Below are positions 16,918 through 25,658 of a DNA stretch of 64,000 bases, in pieces. The position numbers were made by a program, and so were the translations under genes. The notes under the pieces are model-generated. The model saw only the letters and a list, made by a program, of their open reading frames with translations. It was not told where the DNA came from and searched no databases. Source of the stretch: Flectobacillus longus (GTDB taxonomy: Bacteria > Bacteroidota > Bacteroidia > Cytophagales > Spirosomataceae); assembly GCF_030056705.1 (NCBI RefSeq), contig NZ_JASHIC010000011.1:124001-188000 (forward strand), given 5' to 3'. Numbering within the stretch: position 1 is the first letter of the stretch; each line of letters begins with the position of its first letter.

Positions 16918-18966
16918 TTAAAGCATATCCGCTAATTCTGCATTTTGCGCTGGCTCAAACCACACACCATCTTCTTTAATTAGCTCAATAAGCTCATCAA
17001 CTGCACGGTCGGCATGCACAGATTTTTTAACTACTTGCTGTCCACGATACAAAGCGATTTTATCTTTTCCTATACCGACATAGCCATAATCGGCATCTGC
17101 CATTTCGCCAGGACCGTTTACAATACAGCCCATAATTCCGATTTTTACACCTTTTAAATGATCCGTTCTTTTACGAATCATTGCTGTGGTTTCTTGTAAA
17201 TCGAATAAGGTACGACCACACGATGGGCATGAGATGTACTCAGTTTTACTCATACGAGTTCTAGCAGCTTGCAAGATACCAAATGCTGTAGAATTGTAGA
17301 TTTTCGCCAAGCCTTGGAATTCTGATTCGGGGGTATTTTGAGGTACAGAAAGTATAGCTCCATCGCCTAAGCCATCTACTAATAAACCACCTAAATCCGT
17401 TGCTGAAAAGAGTTGAAAATCACTAGCTGACATAGCTCCGTATTGACGCCAAATAACAACAGGAAGCTTTATTGCTTGACTTATTAGCTCAAAAAAGAAG
17501 CGTCTTAAGGCTGGCATTCCATGCGTATTATTCGTAGAAATCACCAAAACAGCCTTTCTTAAAGATGATAAAATTGAAATAAATTCTGGCTTGAGATTGT
17601 CAATATTAACTGCAATGAAATTCAGGGAGTTATGTAGTTTAATATCTTTTGAAATAGTCTCAATAGCTACCAAAGGGAATAAATTTTCTGGACAATTTTT
17701 CTCTGACCAAATTTTGTAGTCAACGATTTCTTTAAGTCCCATTGGCAACATGAAAGATGCTGGCTTTTGACCTGAGTACACAAAATCGGCACCTAAATCA
17801 TTCATTGCCCACTTGTCAGTAGCAGGTAAGTAAAAATGACCAATCGACTTTAAATCATCATGTTCATTAATACCTACTTGAGAGTAGTCTGCAATCACTC
17901 TTGGAACGTTATGTCCACCAAAAACTGCAACGTCTTCGGTTGCTCGTCTGAAGTGTTGGAATGGATTTATAGGCGAGTCAAATGCTTCAGAAAGTTCTGT
18001 GTTTGCAGGTTTCCAAGCTGGAATCAATGTAGTGGTTTCGGCACGATGTGTATATCTATCGATGAGACTTTTGGCAACTGGTGCTTCAAATTCAGGGTCT
18101 TCCGTCAATGAAACACGCACGGTATCTCCAAGACCATCTTCCAACAACGTTCCGATTCCGACAGCCGACTTGATACGACCATCTTCACCTTCGCCAGCCT
18201 CGGTTACACCAAGATGTAAGGGATAAGGTTTTAGTCCTTCTTCATCTAACTTTTTACAAAGCAAACGATAAGCTTCAACCATTACTTGTGTATTCGAAGC
18301 CTTCATTGATAAGACGATATTGAAGTAATTTTCGTCTTCACAAATTCTCAAAAATTCTAAGGCAGACTCAACCATTCCAAGTGGTGTATCGCCATATCTA
18401 CTCAAAATTCTATCGCTCAACGAACCATGATTGGTACCAATACGCATGGCAGTACCGTATTCTTTACAAATTTTAATTAGAGGAACAAACTTGTCTCTGA
18501 TACGTTCTAATTCTGCTTGATACGACGATTCAGTATAATCAATAGTTTCAAAACGCTTTTTGTCGGCATAGTTTCCTGGATTGATACGCACTTTTTCGAC
18601 CAATCTTGCCGCTAGTTCTGCTGCATTAGGCGTAAAATGTATATCAGCAACTAATGGGACATTGCAACCACGCTTACGAAGTTCTTTGCGAATATTCTCT
18701 AAATTTTGCGCTTCTTTTACAGAAGGTGCTGTAATACGTACCAACTCACAACCAGACTCCACCATTCTGAGCGTTTGTTCTACCGAACCAATGGTATCCA
18801 TGGTATCGATAGTTGTCATAGATTGGATACGAATTGGATATTGTGAGCCCATCCACAAATCTCCGATATTTACAGAGGTTGTTTCACGACGTTTATATTC
18901 GGTAAGAGAAGTACAATACTTGGTGCCTTTTTCGATAAGGTTCACTATTTGAGAGTTATTCGACAT
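16918..18966 (-). CDS. ispG: 4-hydroxy-3-methylbut-2-enyl diphosphate synthase IspG (large form)
   Basis: Reductively opens MEcPP to HMBPP in the non-mevalonate isoprenoid pathway, using a [4Fe-4S] cluster. The 682 residues are far more than the usual 360-400: this is the plant/Bacteroidota/chlamydia-type three-domain form. A TIM barrel (RRETTSVNIGDLWMGS, VADIHFTPNAAELAA, RIGTNHGSL) is followed by a large insertion (about 300-560) and the Fe-S domain with SCPSCGRTLFDLQE (about 583) and GCIVNGPGEMADADYGYVG (about 627). It has a perfect -33/-7 promoter. Supplies precursors for menaquinone (see menD) and undecaprenol. Confidence 0.97.
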   Translation of the reverse strand: MSNNSQIVNLIEKGTKYCTSLTEYKRRETTSVNIGDLWMGSQYPIRIQSMTTIDTMDTIGSVEQTLRMVESGCELVRITAPSVKEAQNLENIRKELRKRGCNVPLVADIHFTPNAAELAARLVEKVRINPGNYADKKRFETIDYTESSYQAELERIRDKFVPLIKICKEYGTAMRIGTNHGSLSDRILSRYGDTPLGMVESALEFLRICEDENYFNIVLSMKASNTQVMVEAYRLLCKKLDEEGLKPYPLHLGVTEAGEGEDGRIKSAVGIGTLLEDGLGDTVRVSLTEDPEFEAPVAKSLIDRYTHRAETTTLIPAWKPANTELSEAFDSPINPFQHFRRATEDVAVFGGHNVPRVIADYSQVGINEHDDLKSIGHFYLPATDKWAMNDLGADFVYSGQKPASFMLPMGLKEIVDYKIWSEKNCPENLFPLVAIETISKDIKLHNSLNFIAVNIDNLKPEFISILSSLRKAVLVISTNNTHGMPALRRFFFELISQAIKLPVVIWRQYGAMSASDFQLFSATDLGGLLVDGLGDGAILSVPQNTPESEFQGLAKIYNSTAFGILQAARTRMSKTEYISCPSCGRTLFDLQETTAMIRKRTDHLKGVKIGIMGCIVNGPGEMADADYGYVGIGKDKIALYRGQQVVKKSVHADRAVDELIELIKEDGVWFEPAQNAELADML

Positions 18967-19014
18967 AACGAGCTAAAATATAAATTTGAATTTTTGTCAA
19001 AACTATTGACTGTG

Positions 19015-19044
19015 CAAATTTAGGGCTTATTGGTAGATTGACAA
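19015..19044 (-). promoter_or_regulatory. Bacteroidota-type promoter of ispG
   Basis: On the minus strand TTG (19044-19042), 19 nt, then TAAATTTG (19022-19015): perfect consensus. The leader to the ATG is about 45 nt. Confidence 0.8.
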
Positions 19045-19049
19045 TAAAA

Positions 19050-19083
19050 TACCCCGACTGTTTCTATAACAACAGTCGGGGTA
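19050..19083 (-). terminator. Terminator of the nucleotidyltransferase gene
   Basis: A 13-bp GC-rich perfect stem (taccccgactgtt and its complement) with an 8-nt loop, followed on the minus strand by a T-rich stretch. It directly abuts the ispG promoter. Confidence 0.85.
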
Positions 19084-19111
19084 GGAAGGTTATGAATTAA
19101 GGCTGAATATT

Positions 19112-19972
19112 TTAGAAATCGCCAAATTCATCAACCAAATATTTTTGAACTAACGAAATATCACCTTTTGAGGTTAAATCAGGTACATTCTCAGCTACAG
19201 GAACGGTGGTTACTAAACCTGGATTCTCTTTTGCCATACGAGTAACCGCACTTGGCAATTCACGTTCGTTGCGGATGGGATTGAAAGGTTCAGACTGAAC
19301 ATATTTCAAAATATCATCATATTTAAAGTGAAACACGTTCATATTAACTCCAATTTGTCCAGCCACACGCTTTGCTTCGGCAATTTGTTCGTCGTTGGGT
19401 TTCTCTAAGATTTCTACCAAACTACCATCTTCGTTTGTTTTGATAATCGCAAAAGCTTTAACACGTTCTGGTTCTACACCCAATGCGTCAGCGTTGTAAG
19501 ACACTACAGCATTCGGAATTTCTGCATCCTTTAAAAGTGTAAGTACAGAAACTGAATACAAATTGTCGGAGTTACAAACTGTAAAGCGTTCGCCTTTCCA
19601 TTCAGGTGTTTGCTCCAAGGCTTGTTGAATAGCATCGGCTGTTCCAGCAGGCTTTTCACGGTCAGGTGCAATCTGTTGTGTTGCAAATTTAAAAGTAAAG
19701 CCCCAAGCTTTGCCATCAGCTACCAATTGATCATAATAAGGTTGCGTTACAGTATCTTTCGGGTTTTTTAGAATCAAAACTTCATCATATCCAGCACGAT
19801 GCGCATTATATAAAAGATAATCCATAAACGGACGACCGTCTTTCCCTACGCCAATCATACCTTTTGGAAGTGTATTTGCTTGTTCGATTAGCTTTTCATC
19901 CAAATTTGAATTGCCGTCTGTTTTTTTCATGCGAGAAGACATCCCGCCTGCCATGATTAATAGTTTTGCCAT
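19112..19972 (-). CDS. Sugar-phosphate nucleotidyltransferase family protein
   Basis: 286 residues from ATG 19972, which yields the typical start MAKLLIMAGGMSSRMKK (nucleotide-binding G-G-x-S-S-R loop). Further family marks are the template VCNSDNLYSV (metal-binding Asp around 140), AFAIIKTNEDGSLVEILEKP and NMNVFHF. It transfers a nucleotidyl group to a sugar phosphate; which sugar and base are unclear, and the insertion after the loop (DGNSNLDEKLIEQAN) is longer than in RmlA or GalU. It is monocistronic with its own promoter. Confidence 0.85.
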   Translation of the reverse strand: MAKLLIMAGGMSSRMKKTDGNSNLDEKLIEQANTLPKGMIGVGKDGRPFMDYLLYNAHRAGYDEVLILKNPKDTVTQPYYDQLVADGKAWGFTFKFATQQIAPDREKPAGTADAIQQALEQTPEWKGERFTVCNSDNLYSVSVLTLLKDAEIPNAVVSYNADALGVEPERVKAFAIIKTNEDGSLVEILEKPNDEQIAEAKRVAGQIGVNMNVFHFKYDDILKYVQSEPFNPIRNERELPSAVTRMAKENPGLVTTVPVAENVPDLTSKGDISLVQKYLVDEFGDF

Positions 19973-20055
19973 ATAAAAAATGCTCGATGAAAGTAGCAAT
20001 ATATTTTTTGAGAATAGTGTTACTGTCGCCTCAAAAGCGAGGTAATATATTACCG

Positions 20056-20088
20056 CAAATTTAGGAATAGTTTTTATTTTTTAGCCAA
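20056..20088 (-). promoter_or_regulatory. Promoter of the nucleotidyltransferase gene
   Basis: On the minus strand TTG (20088-20086), 22 nt, then TAAATTTG (20063-20056). The spacer is at the long end of the accepted range. The leader is about 80 nt. Confidence 0.6.
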
Positions 20089-20680
20089 ACTAATTAAAAA
20101 ACTCTGATATCCCCAAATTTCGGTTTCTGTGTAAGTTTTGAGTGCAATCTAAACTGGTTCAGAAACAGGAGTTTGTGGGCGATGAAGCAAAAACTATATT
20201 TTAGTAATTCCTTATTTTTGCACAATAAAGAATACCAAACTATGCTAGATTCTTTATCGACTCAAACCTCGGGTAAAGTTATTATTATAATCCAATTCCT
20301 TTGTATCTTTGAGTTACTAAATGCAAAATCACTTTTAATCATCACATTGAACAATCTCAATCGATTCTGTGTTTATTAATTCGGAGGGTCATCCAAAACC
20401 ATTTGATGTTTATGAGACAATTGTATTTTGTTTAATGTTTTAAATAAAAATTTAAACAAAATCGAAACATTTTATTCAAACATTAAGTTTGACTCAATGA
20501 AAGAACTACTCGCCGATTTAGTTTAAGAGTGTTGCTGACAACCTTTCAGACGACTTTTAAACTTGACGACTAAATCCCCGATGAAATATAGTTTGTTTCA
20601 GTTGGAGCGTAAGCTCGGGATATATTCTGCCCAATATGTCCGTATGTCTCTAAATTCACTTTTAAATTAGCAAAACTACA
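20089..20680. other. Long intergenic stretch upstream of the pterin genes
   Basis: About 590 bp without a convincing gene. A 68-codon frame at 20173-20379 has no family features. A 9-bp inverted repeat (ttaatgttt 20432-20440, aaacattaa 20477-20485) lies in an AT-rich part. Several -7-like boxes (TATTTTTG 20213, TATCTTTG 20304) occur without a good TTG. No preQ1 or other riboswitch fold is recognised. Confidence 0.4.
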
Positions 20681-21100
20681 ATGAGTACAAAGCGAGTGGC
20701 GGTGTTCCGCAAAGAACACTTTAATGCCGCACATCGCCTTCACAATCCCAATTGGTCGGATGAGAAGAACGTGCGAGTTTACGGTAAATGTAACAACCCA
20801 ACCTTTCATGGTCATAATTATGAATTGATTGTACAAGTGATTGGTGAACTAGATTCCGAAACAGGCTATGTGATTGATATGAAGGTGTTGAGTGACATTA
20901 TTAAGACAGAAATCTTGGATAGATTTGATCATAGAAACTTAAATCTTGATACCGAGGAATTTAAGGATTTGAATCCTTCTGCTGAAAATATTGCTATTGT
21001 TATTTATGACATCCTAAGAAACAAACTAAACCCAAACTTGGATATAAAAATCAGATTATATGAAACAGAACGAAACTTTGTTGAATACCCTGTTGGATAA
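20681..21100 (+). CDS. queD: 6-carboxytetrahydropterin synthase / 6-pyruvoyl-tetrahydropterin synthase family
   Basis: 139 residues, the family length. Zinc-binding and catalytic marks are visible: FNAAHRLHNP with the first His, the KCNNPTFHGHNYEL block (catalytic Cys and two His ligands), GYVIDMKVL, LDRFDHRNLN (His) and PSAENIAI. QueD turns dihydroneopterin triphosphate into CPH4 for queuosine; the PTPS branch of the same family feeds biopterin. It overlaps folE by 41 bp, so product and substrate enzymes are translationally coupled. An SDR follows folE, which leaves a tetrahydrobiopterin-type role open. Confidence 0.9.
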   Translation: MSTKRVAVFRKEHFNAAHRLHNPNWSDEKNVRVYGKCNNPTFHGHNYELIVQVIGELDSETGYVIDMKVLSDIIKTEILDRFDHRNLNLDTEEFKDLNPSAENIAIVIYDILRNKLNPNLDIKIRLYETERNFVEYPVG

Positions 21101-21761
21101 TAATGGAAAATTATTGCTAACTGATGAAGAAATTGGCGATGACCACATTGCGACTTCTGTGGATACTCCTATGCGTGCTGATGCCTTCGAGCTGAGTGAA
21201 GAAGAGAAAATAGCTCAAATTGAATATCATTTCAGACAAATTATGGAAACCTTAGGTCTAGATTTAACGGATGATTCGTTGAAAGGTACTCCAAAACGTG
21301 TAGCAAAAATGTATGTCAAAGAGATTTTTAGTGGTTTAGACCCTAAAAATAAGCCATCTATTGCATTGTTTGAGAATAAGTATCAATACAATGAAATGTT
21401 GGTTGAAAAAAATATTTCTTTCTATTCAAATTGTGAGCACCACTTTGTACCAATTTTTGGCAAGGCTCATGTGGCTTATATTGCTGAAGGAAAGGTAGTT
21501 GGCTTGTCAAAGCTAAATAGAATTGTTCAGTATTATGCAAAGCGCCCGCAAGTACAAGAGCGCTTGACAGTACAGATTGCTAGGGATTTACAAGAAATTT
21601 TGGGTACTGAGAATGTAGCAGTAATGATTGATGCCAAACACCTTTGCGTTGCATCTCGTGGTGTCAAAGATGATACCTCGTCGACAGTAACAAGCTACTA
21701 TGGTGGTAAATTTCAAGAGGAAAGCGTACGTCAGGAATTTTTGAAGTATATAGGAATCTAG
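21060..21761 (+). CDS. folE: GTP cyclohydrolase I
   Basis: Converts GTP to 7,8-dihydroneopterin triphosphate, the entry to folate and pterin synthesis. 233 residues; the catalytic core is clear: DDSLKGTPKRVAKMY, FYSNCEHHFVPIFGKAHVAYI (zinc Cys and two His), VGLSKLNRIVQYYAKRPQVQERLT and HLCVASRGVKDDTS. The first 35-40 residues are extra and variable; ATG 21060 lies inside queD, and an internal Met (21171) could also serve. The 41-bp overlap with queD argues for the upstream start. A stem-loop terminator follows. Confidence 0.95.
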   Translation: MKQNETLLNTLLDNNGKLLLTDEEIGDDHIATSVDTPMRADAFELSEEEKIAQIEYHFRQIMETLGLDLTDDSLKGTPKRVAKMYVKEIFSGLDPKNKPSIALFENKYQYNEMLVEKNISFYSNCEHHFVPIFGKAHVAYIAEGKVVGLSKLNRIVQYYAKRPQVQERLTVQIARDLQEILGTENVAVMIDAKHLCVASRGVKDDTSSTVTSYYGGKFQEESVRQEFLKYIGI

Positions 21762-21798
21762 CAGATAATGTGATTGTTTCTTGAAGCTCAAACAAATT

Positions 21799-21835
21799 AA
21801 GACATTTGAAGTTTATACTTTGAATGTCTTTTTTT
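21799..21835 (+). terminator. Terminator after folE
   Basis: Imperfect 13-bp stem (aagacatttgaag / ctttgaatgtctt) followed by seven T. Confidence 0.8.
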
Positions 21836-21868
21836 GTTTAAAAGAATTTTTAAAATATTCCACAAGAT

Positions 21869-22570
21869 ATGATAAAGAATTATTTAGTTATTGGTGCTAG
21901 CTCTGGTATTGGAGAAGCAATTGCCTTGCAACTGCTTGGTGAAGGGCATCAAGTTTTTTCTGCTTCAAGAAATGCTCCGTCAATAGAAGGAATAACTCAT
22001 TTTACTTGGGATGCTAATTCCACTGATACTTCAGTATTGGGTCAATTACCCGAATCGATAGATGGACTTGTTTATTGTCCTGGTACAATCAACTTAAAGC
22101 CAATCAATCGCTTGAGCTTAGACGACTTTAAAACTGATTTTCAGATAAACCTGATAGGAGCTGTAGCTGTGATTCAAGCAGTTTTGCCCAAGCTCAAAAA
22201 AGCAAATGGAGCATCCATCGTATTGTTTAGTACAGTTGCCGCAAAAATAGGGATGGGTTTTCATGCGTCGGTAGCAGCATCTAAAGGAGCGGTTGAAGGA
22301 TTGACAAAATCTTTGGCTGCTGAGTTATCCCCTGTAAAAATTCGAGTAAACTGCGTGGCTCCATCCTTGACAGATACACCTTTAGCTAAAAACCTGCTTT
22401 CTACGGAAGAGAAAAAAGAAGCTTCCAACAAACGTCATCCCCTTGGAAGAGTTGGTACAACAGAGGATATCGCCCGTATATCTACGTTTTTATTAAATGA
22501 TTCAGCCTCATGGATTACTGGGCAGATAATTGGTGTTGATGGAGGTATGGGAAGTATTAAAGGCGCATAA
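21869..22570 (+). CDS. SDR family oxidoreductase lacking the catalytic Tyr
   Basis: 233-residue short-chain dehydrogenase/reductase. The NAD(P)-binding loop GASSGIG is at 9-15, the active-site Asn at about 94 (INLIGA), Ser at 121 (LFSTVA) and Lys at 139. The usual YxxxK is VAASK, with Val135 where the catalytic Tyr belongs; the surrounding SKGAVEGLTKSLAAEL and the C-terminal ITGQIIGVDGG are otherwise orthodox. It follows queD and folE, and sepiapterin reductase is an SDR, so a pterin role is conceivable but unproven. A terminator after folE means it may be a separate unit. Confidence 0.9.
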   Translation: MIKNYLVIGASSGIGEAIALQLLGEGHQVFSASRNAPSIEGITHFTWDANSTDTSVLGQLPESIDGLVYCPGTINLKPINRLSLDDFKTDFQINLIGAVAVIQAVLPKLKKANGASIVLFSTVAAKIGMGFHASVAASKGAVEGLTKSLAAELSPVKIRVNCVAPSLTDTPLAKNLLSTEEKKEASNKRHPLGRVGTTEDIARISTFLLNDSASWITGQIIGVDGGMGSIKGA

Positions 22571-22616
22571 ATTTGAAAGATTATTATTGACTTTGGTATT
22601 TTTTCTGTAAAATTGG

Positions 22617-22649
22617 AACAGCATATTCGTCCGAGTGTGCTGTTTTTTT
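22617..22649 (+). terminator. Terminator after the SDR gene
   Basis: 7-bp stem (aacagca / tgctgtt), extendable by wobble pairs, followed by a T-run. Confidence 0.75.
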
Positions 22650-22668
22650 AACCTATAATTTTACAACT

Positions 22669-23589
22669 ATGTCGTTTTTACTTGTATTATTAGTTATTGC
22701 CTTCCCTCTGTTGGCGCTTTCGTTTGCTATTGTAAACCAAGGAACTGTCGCAGTTGTGACTATTTTTGGGAAATATCAGCGAATTATGACGCCAGGGCTA
22801 AACTTCAAAATCCCATTTGTTGAAGCAATCTTTAAGAAAATCTCTATTCAAAGTCGTTCAATTGAGTTAGAATTCCAAGCTATTACTGCTGACCAAGCCA
22901 ATGTGAATTTTAAAGCCATGTTGGTGTATGCCGTAATGAATCAAGAGGAGCAGACAATCAAAAATGTAGCGTTTAAGTTTATGGATGAGCGCTCATTTAT
23001 GCAAGCCTTGATTCGTACAATTGAAGGAACAATTCGTGCATTGGTAGCAACTAAGCGTCAGGCAGAAGTACTTGGTTTGAGAAGCGAAATTGTGATTCAG
23101 GTAAAAGAACACATCGATAATACGCTCGAAACGTGGGGATACCATCTGATTGATTTGCAATTGAATGATATTGCATTTGATGAAGCAATTATGCGTTCGA
23201 TGGCACAAATCGTAGCCTCGAATAACCTAAAAGCTGCTGCTGAAAACGAAGGTCAAGCTTTATTAATTACCAAAACTAAAGCTGCTGAGGCAGAAGGAAA
23301 TGCTATTCGTATTGCAGCTGAAGCCGAAAAAGTGGCAGCACAACTACGCGGTCAAGGGGTGGCTTTGTTCCGCGAAGAGGTAGCTAAAGGTATGGCAGAG
23401 TCTGCTAAGGTAATGAAAGACAATCAATTAGACGCATCACTTATTTTGTTTTCGATGTGGACTGAAGCCATTAAGCATTTTGCTGAACAAGGAAAAGGAA
23501 ATGTGATTTTCTTGGACGGCTCTACCGAAGGAATGGAGAAAAATATGAAACAACTTACAGCTTTACAACAGCTTAAAGAAGTAAAATAG
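22669..23589 (+). CDS. SPFH/Band 7 domain protein (stomatin-prohibitin family)
   Basis: 306 residues. One N-terminal membrane helix (about 2-22), then the Band 7 domain (NQGTVAVVTIFGKYQRIMTPGLNFKIPF, QSRSIELEFQAITADQANV, VKEHIDNTLETWGYHLIDLQLNDI). From about 185 an Ala/Glu-rich coiled coil (KTKAAEAEGNAIRIAAEAEK) drives oligomer formation, and the end is soluble. Such proteins form ring- or cage-like membrane assemblies linked to membrane microdomains or proteases. No NfeD or protease gene is adjacent, so the partner is unknown. It shares a bidirectional terminator with the convergent hydrolase gene. Confidence 0.93.
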   Translation: MSFLLVLLVIAFPLLALSFAIVNQGTVAVVTIFGKYQRIMTPGLNFKIPFVEAIFKKISIQSRSIELEFQAITADQANVNFKAMLVYAVMNQEEQTIKNVAFKFMDERSFMQALIRTIEGTIRALVATKRQAEVLGLRSEIVIQVKEHIDNTLETWGYHLIDLQLNDIAFDEAIMRSMAQIVASNNLKAAAENEGQALLITKTKAAEAEGNAIRIAAEAEKVAAQLRGQGVALFREEVAKGMAESAKVMKDNQLDASLILFSMWTEAIKHFAEQGKGNVIFLDGSTEGMEKNMKQLTALQQLKEVK

Positions 23590-23593
23590 ACTC

Positions 23594-23630
23594 AAAACCG
23601 TAGACCTTATCTTTGAAGGTCTACGGTTTT
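23594..23630. terminator. Bidirectional terminator
   Basis: A 15-bp perfect stem (aaaaccgtagacctt and its complement) with a 7-nt loop. Its right arm contains the stop of the minus-strand hydrolase gene. Confidence 0.9.
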
Positions 23631-24487
23631 AATAACAAATCTTTTATTAAGTCTTTTCTTTCAGCAGTCAATAAATGCCCATTTTCAGGTAAATAGATAT
23701 ATTGCTTTGGAGCCTTCGTAATTACAGAATCGAGATAAGCTCCATTTCGAGTATCAATAATCCAATCTTTGCCTCCCTGTAATATAATTACTGGACAGTG
23801 AATTTTACTCCAATCCTTTTCTAAATTCGCTAATTCTTCTTGATGTGCAAATTTTTCTTCGCTTGCTCTATTTACATAAGAAGGTAAAAAAAACTTTATA
23901 AATCCCATATTCACGGGCTTAGAAAACCACCAGTATTTTTCTAGTTTTGGGGCACATGCAGGAGAAATTAGTAATAATTTTTTGACCATTTCTGGATAGT
24001 CCATTGCTAATTTGGCGGCAATGGCAGCTCCATACGAACGACCTACTACGGTAACTTCATAGTTAGGATATTTTTGGAGTAATGTGTAAAATGCCTTTGC
24101 TTGTTCATCAATAGAAACTAGCCTATTATCAGAATGATTATACCCAAATCGGTCTGCTGCAACTATTTTGAACTCTTTTAGTAACAATGAATCATTCAAA
24201 TAATTTTTATATCCAAACCAAGCACCTGGAGCTCCATGAATGAGAAATAGTAGTTTGTGTCGGATATTGGTAGATTGAGAAAAATAGATTTTTTTATGGT
24301 CATATTCTGCGTAACCAAAGTCAGGTTTTGGGGGTAAGGCAGTATAATATTCATCTACTTGACTAGCACTCATGGTAAAGCCTTGTAGGCAACCACATAG
24401 TCCTAAAATACTACAAATACTGGCGAGAAAAAGAATACTATATGCTTTCAATGAAGTGTTTCTGATTAAGAGATAAATTGACTTCAT
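23621..24487 (-). CDS. Alpha/beta hydrolase, probable lipoprotein
   Basis: 288 residues. An N-terminal hydrophobic stretch ending LGLCGC suggests a signal with a lipobox-like Cys near 31-33. The hydrolase core shows the oxyanion HGAPGAW (84-90), nucleophile GRSYGA with Ser151, acid Asp241 (GGKDW) and His271 (ENGHLL), a complete triad. It is probably a periplasmic esterase or lipase; the substrate is unknown. The first 50 bp overlap the 3' end of the CDF transporter gene, so the two are translationally coupled. Confidence 0.87.
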   Translation of the reverse strand: MKSIYLLIRNTSLKAYSILFLASICSILGLCGCLQGFTMSASQVDEYYTALPPKPDFGYAEYDHKKIYFSQSTNIRHKLLFLIHGAPGAWFGYKNYLNDSLLLKEFKIVAADRFGYNHSDNRLVSIDEQAKAFYTLLQKYPNYEVTVVGRSYGAAIAAKLAMDYPEMVKKLLLISPACAPKLEKYWWFSKPVNMGFIKFFLPSYVNRASEEKFAHQEELANLEKDWSKIHCPVIILQGGKDWIIDTRNGAYLDSVITKAPKQYIYLPENGHLLTAERKDLIKDLLLKP

Positions 24488-25421
24488 TCCATTCGATATG
24501 TTTGGAAATAGGAAATTTACGAATTGGACAATCTTGCACTTTACAATAATAACAGCAATCGTCTAAACATGGGTCGGCATGTATAAAAATTTCGACGTTA
24601 CCATGAAATTCAGCACCTAAAATATCTTCAAACTCATGGACATTGGCATGCACGACTTCAAGATTATAATAACGTGGCAAAGTAATATGACAGTCGATAT
24701 GAAGATCGGCACCGTAGTGTTGGATTCTTAAATTATGAATATCTATCCATTCAGATTTTTTATTATTTTTCAAAATCTGTACTACTTTTTCTAATGTATC
24801 TAGGTCTGTTTCATCCATCAAGCCACCAATGGATTTTCGCATAATCTTTATACCACTCCAACCCATATAAACGGCAAATATCACTGACGCAACGCCATCC
24901 ACCCATGCTGATTTGGTAAATACCACCAACGCAACTGCTGCAATCAGAATGATACCGCTTTGTGCATCTAATTTGAGGTGCTTCCCGTCGGCAATTAAGG
25001 TTGGTGATTGGTATTTGATGCCTTCTTTTTCAATATAATATCCTAAAAACCAATTGACTATAACGCCTGAAATAATAATGCCCAAACCTAACGGTAGGTC
25101 AGAAAGAGGTTGAGGATTGAAAAAGTTTTGGGTAGCATGAAATATGATAAAGATACTAGCTAAGACAATCAAGACTCCTTCAAGGCCAGCCGAAAAAAAC
25201 TCAATTTTCCCATGCCCATAAGGGTGGTTGAGGTCTTTGGGCTGTGAGGCTAAATAGATGGCATAAAAGGCAAAACCACTGGCAACTACATTGATGATTG
25301 ATTCGAGTGCATCGGTTAAAATTGCACTTGAATAGGTCATGTAATAGGCCACAAACTTTATAATCATTAATAGTGTACTGACTATAAATGAAGCTAAGAT
25401 AATCCGATATTTAGGGGTCAT
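24438..25421 (-). CDS. Cation diffusion facilitator (CDF) metal transporter
   Basis: 327 residues. Six membrane segments in the first 200, with the CDF metal-site patterns LTDALESI (helix II, Asp) and HPYGHGKIEF, and LKLDAQSGIILI (helix V, Asp). The cytosolic domain (about 205-290) carries the His/Asp ferredoxin-like fold (HNLRIQHYGADLHIDCHI). The last 50 residues are unusual in holding a Cys cluster (DPCLDDCCYYC, QDCPIRKF). The family exports Zn, Fe, Co or Mn against protons. A TACCTTTG -7 box lies at 25441-25448 without a clear TTG. The gene overlaps the downstream hydrolase gene by 50 bp. Confidence 0.94.
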   Translation of the reverse strand: MTPKYRIILASFIVSTLLMIIKFVAYYMTYSSAILTDALESIINVVASGFAFYAIYLASQPKDLNHPYGHGKIEFFSAGLEGVLIVLASIFIIFHATQNFFNPQPLSDLPLGLGIIISGVIVNWFLGYYIEKEGIKYQSPTLIADGKHLKLDAQSGIILIAAVALVVFTKSAWVDGVASVIFAVYMGWSGIKIMRKSIGGLMDETDLDTLEKVVQILKNNKKSEWIDIHNLRIQHYGADLHIDCHITLPRYYNLEVVHANVHEFEDILGAEFHGNVEIFIHADPCLDDCCYYCKVQDCPIRKFPISKHIEWNEVNLSLNQKHFIESI

Positions 25422-25625
25422 GGTATTGTTAGAATTTCCACAAAGGTACTGAAAGGGAGTTGATTACTGGTTTGGGAAGTTTTATTTATCCTTTACCATT
25501 TTGAAAAAAAATATTACTCCAATTTTCTTTTAAGCCTTCAGTTTATCAAACGAAAAATATAGGGAATGATTTAGAAAACCGAATCGATTTCGGAATAGTT
25601 CAAATAAAACGTAATATTTCCTGTT

Positions 25626-25654
25626 TTGTATCTCAGCTTCTTGCTCTACCTTTG
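25626..25654 (+). promoter_or_regulatory. Promoter abutting the Nudix start codon
   Basis: TTG at 25626-25628, 18 nt, then TACCTTTG at 25647-25654. Only four bases separate the -7 box from the ATG at 25659, so transcription should begin at or next to the start codon (leaderless mRNA). Confidence 0.65.
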
Positions 25655-25658
25655 TGAT

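Noticed and set aside
20173-20379. 68-codon frame in the gap before queD
   Set aside because: No family features, no ribosome-binding context or promoter pair, and random-looking composition.
20521-20680. preQ1 or other riboswitch before queD
   Set aside because: No matching conserved core or pseudoknot arrangement could be found by eye.
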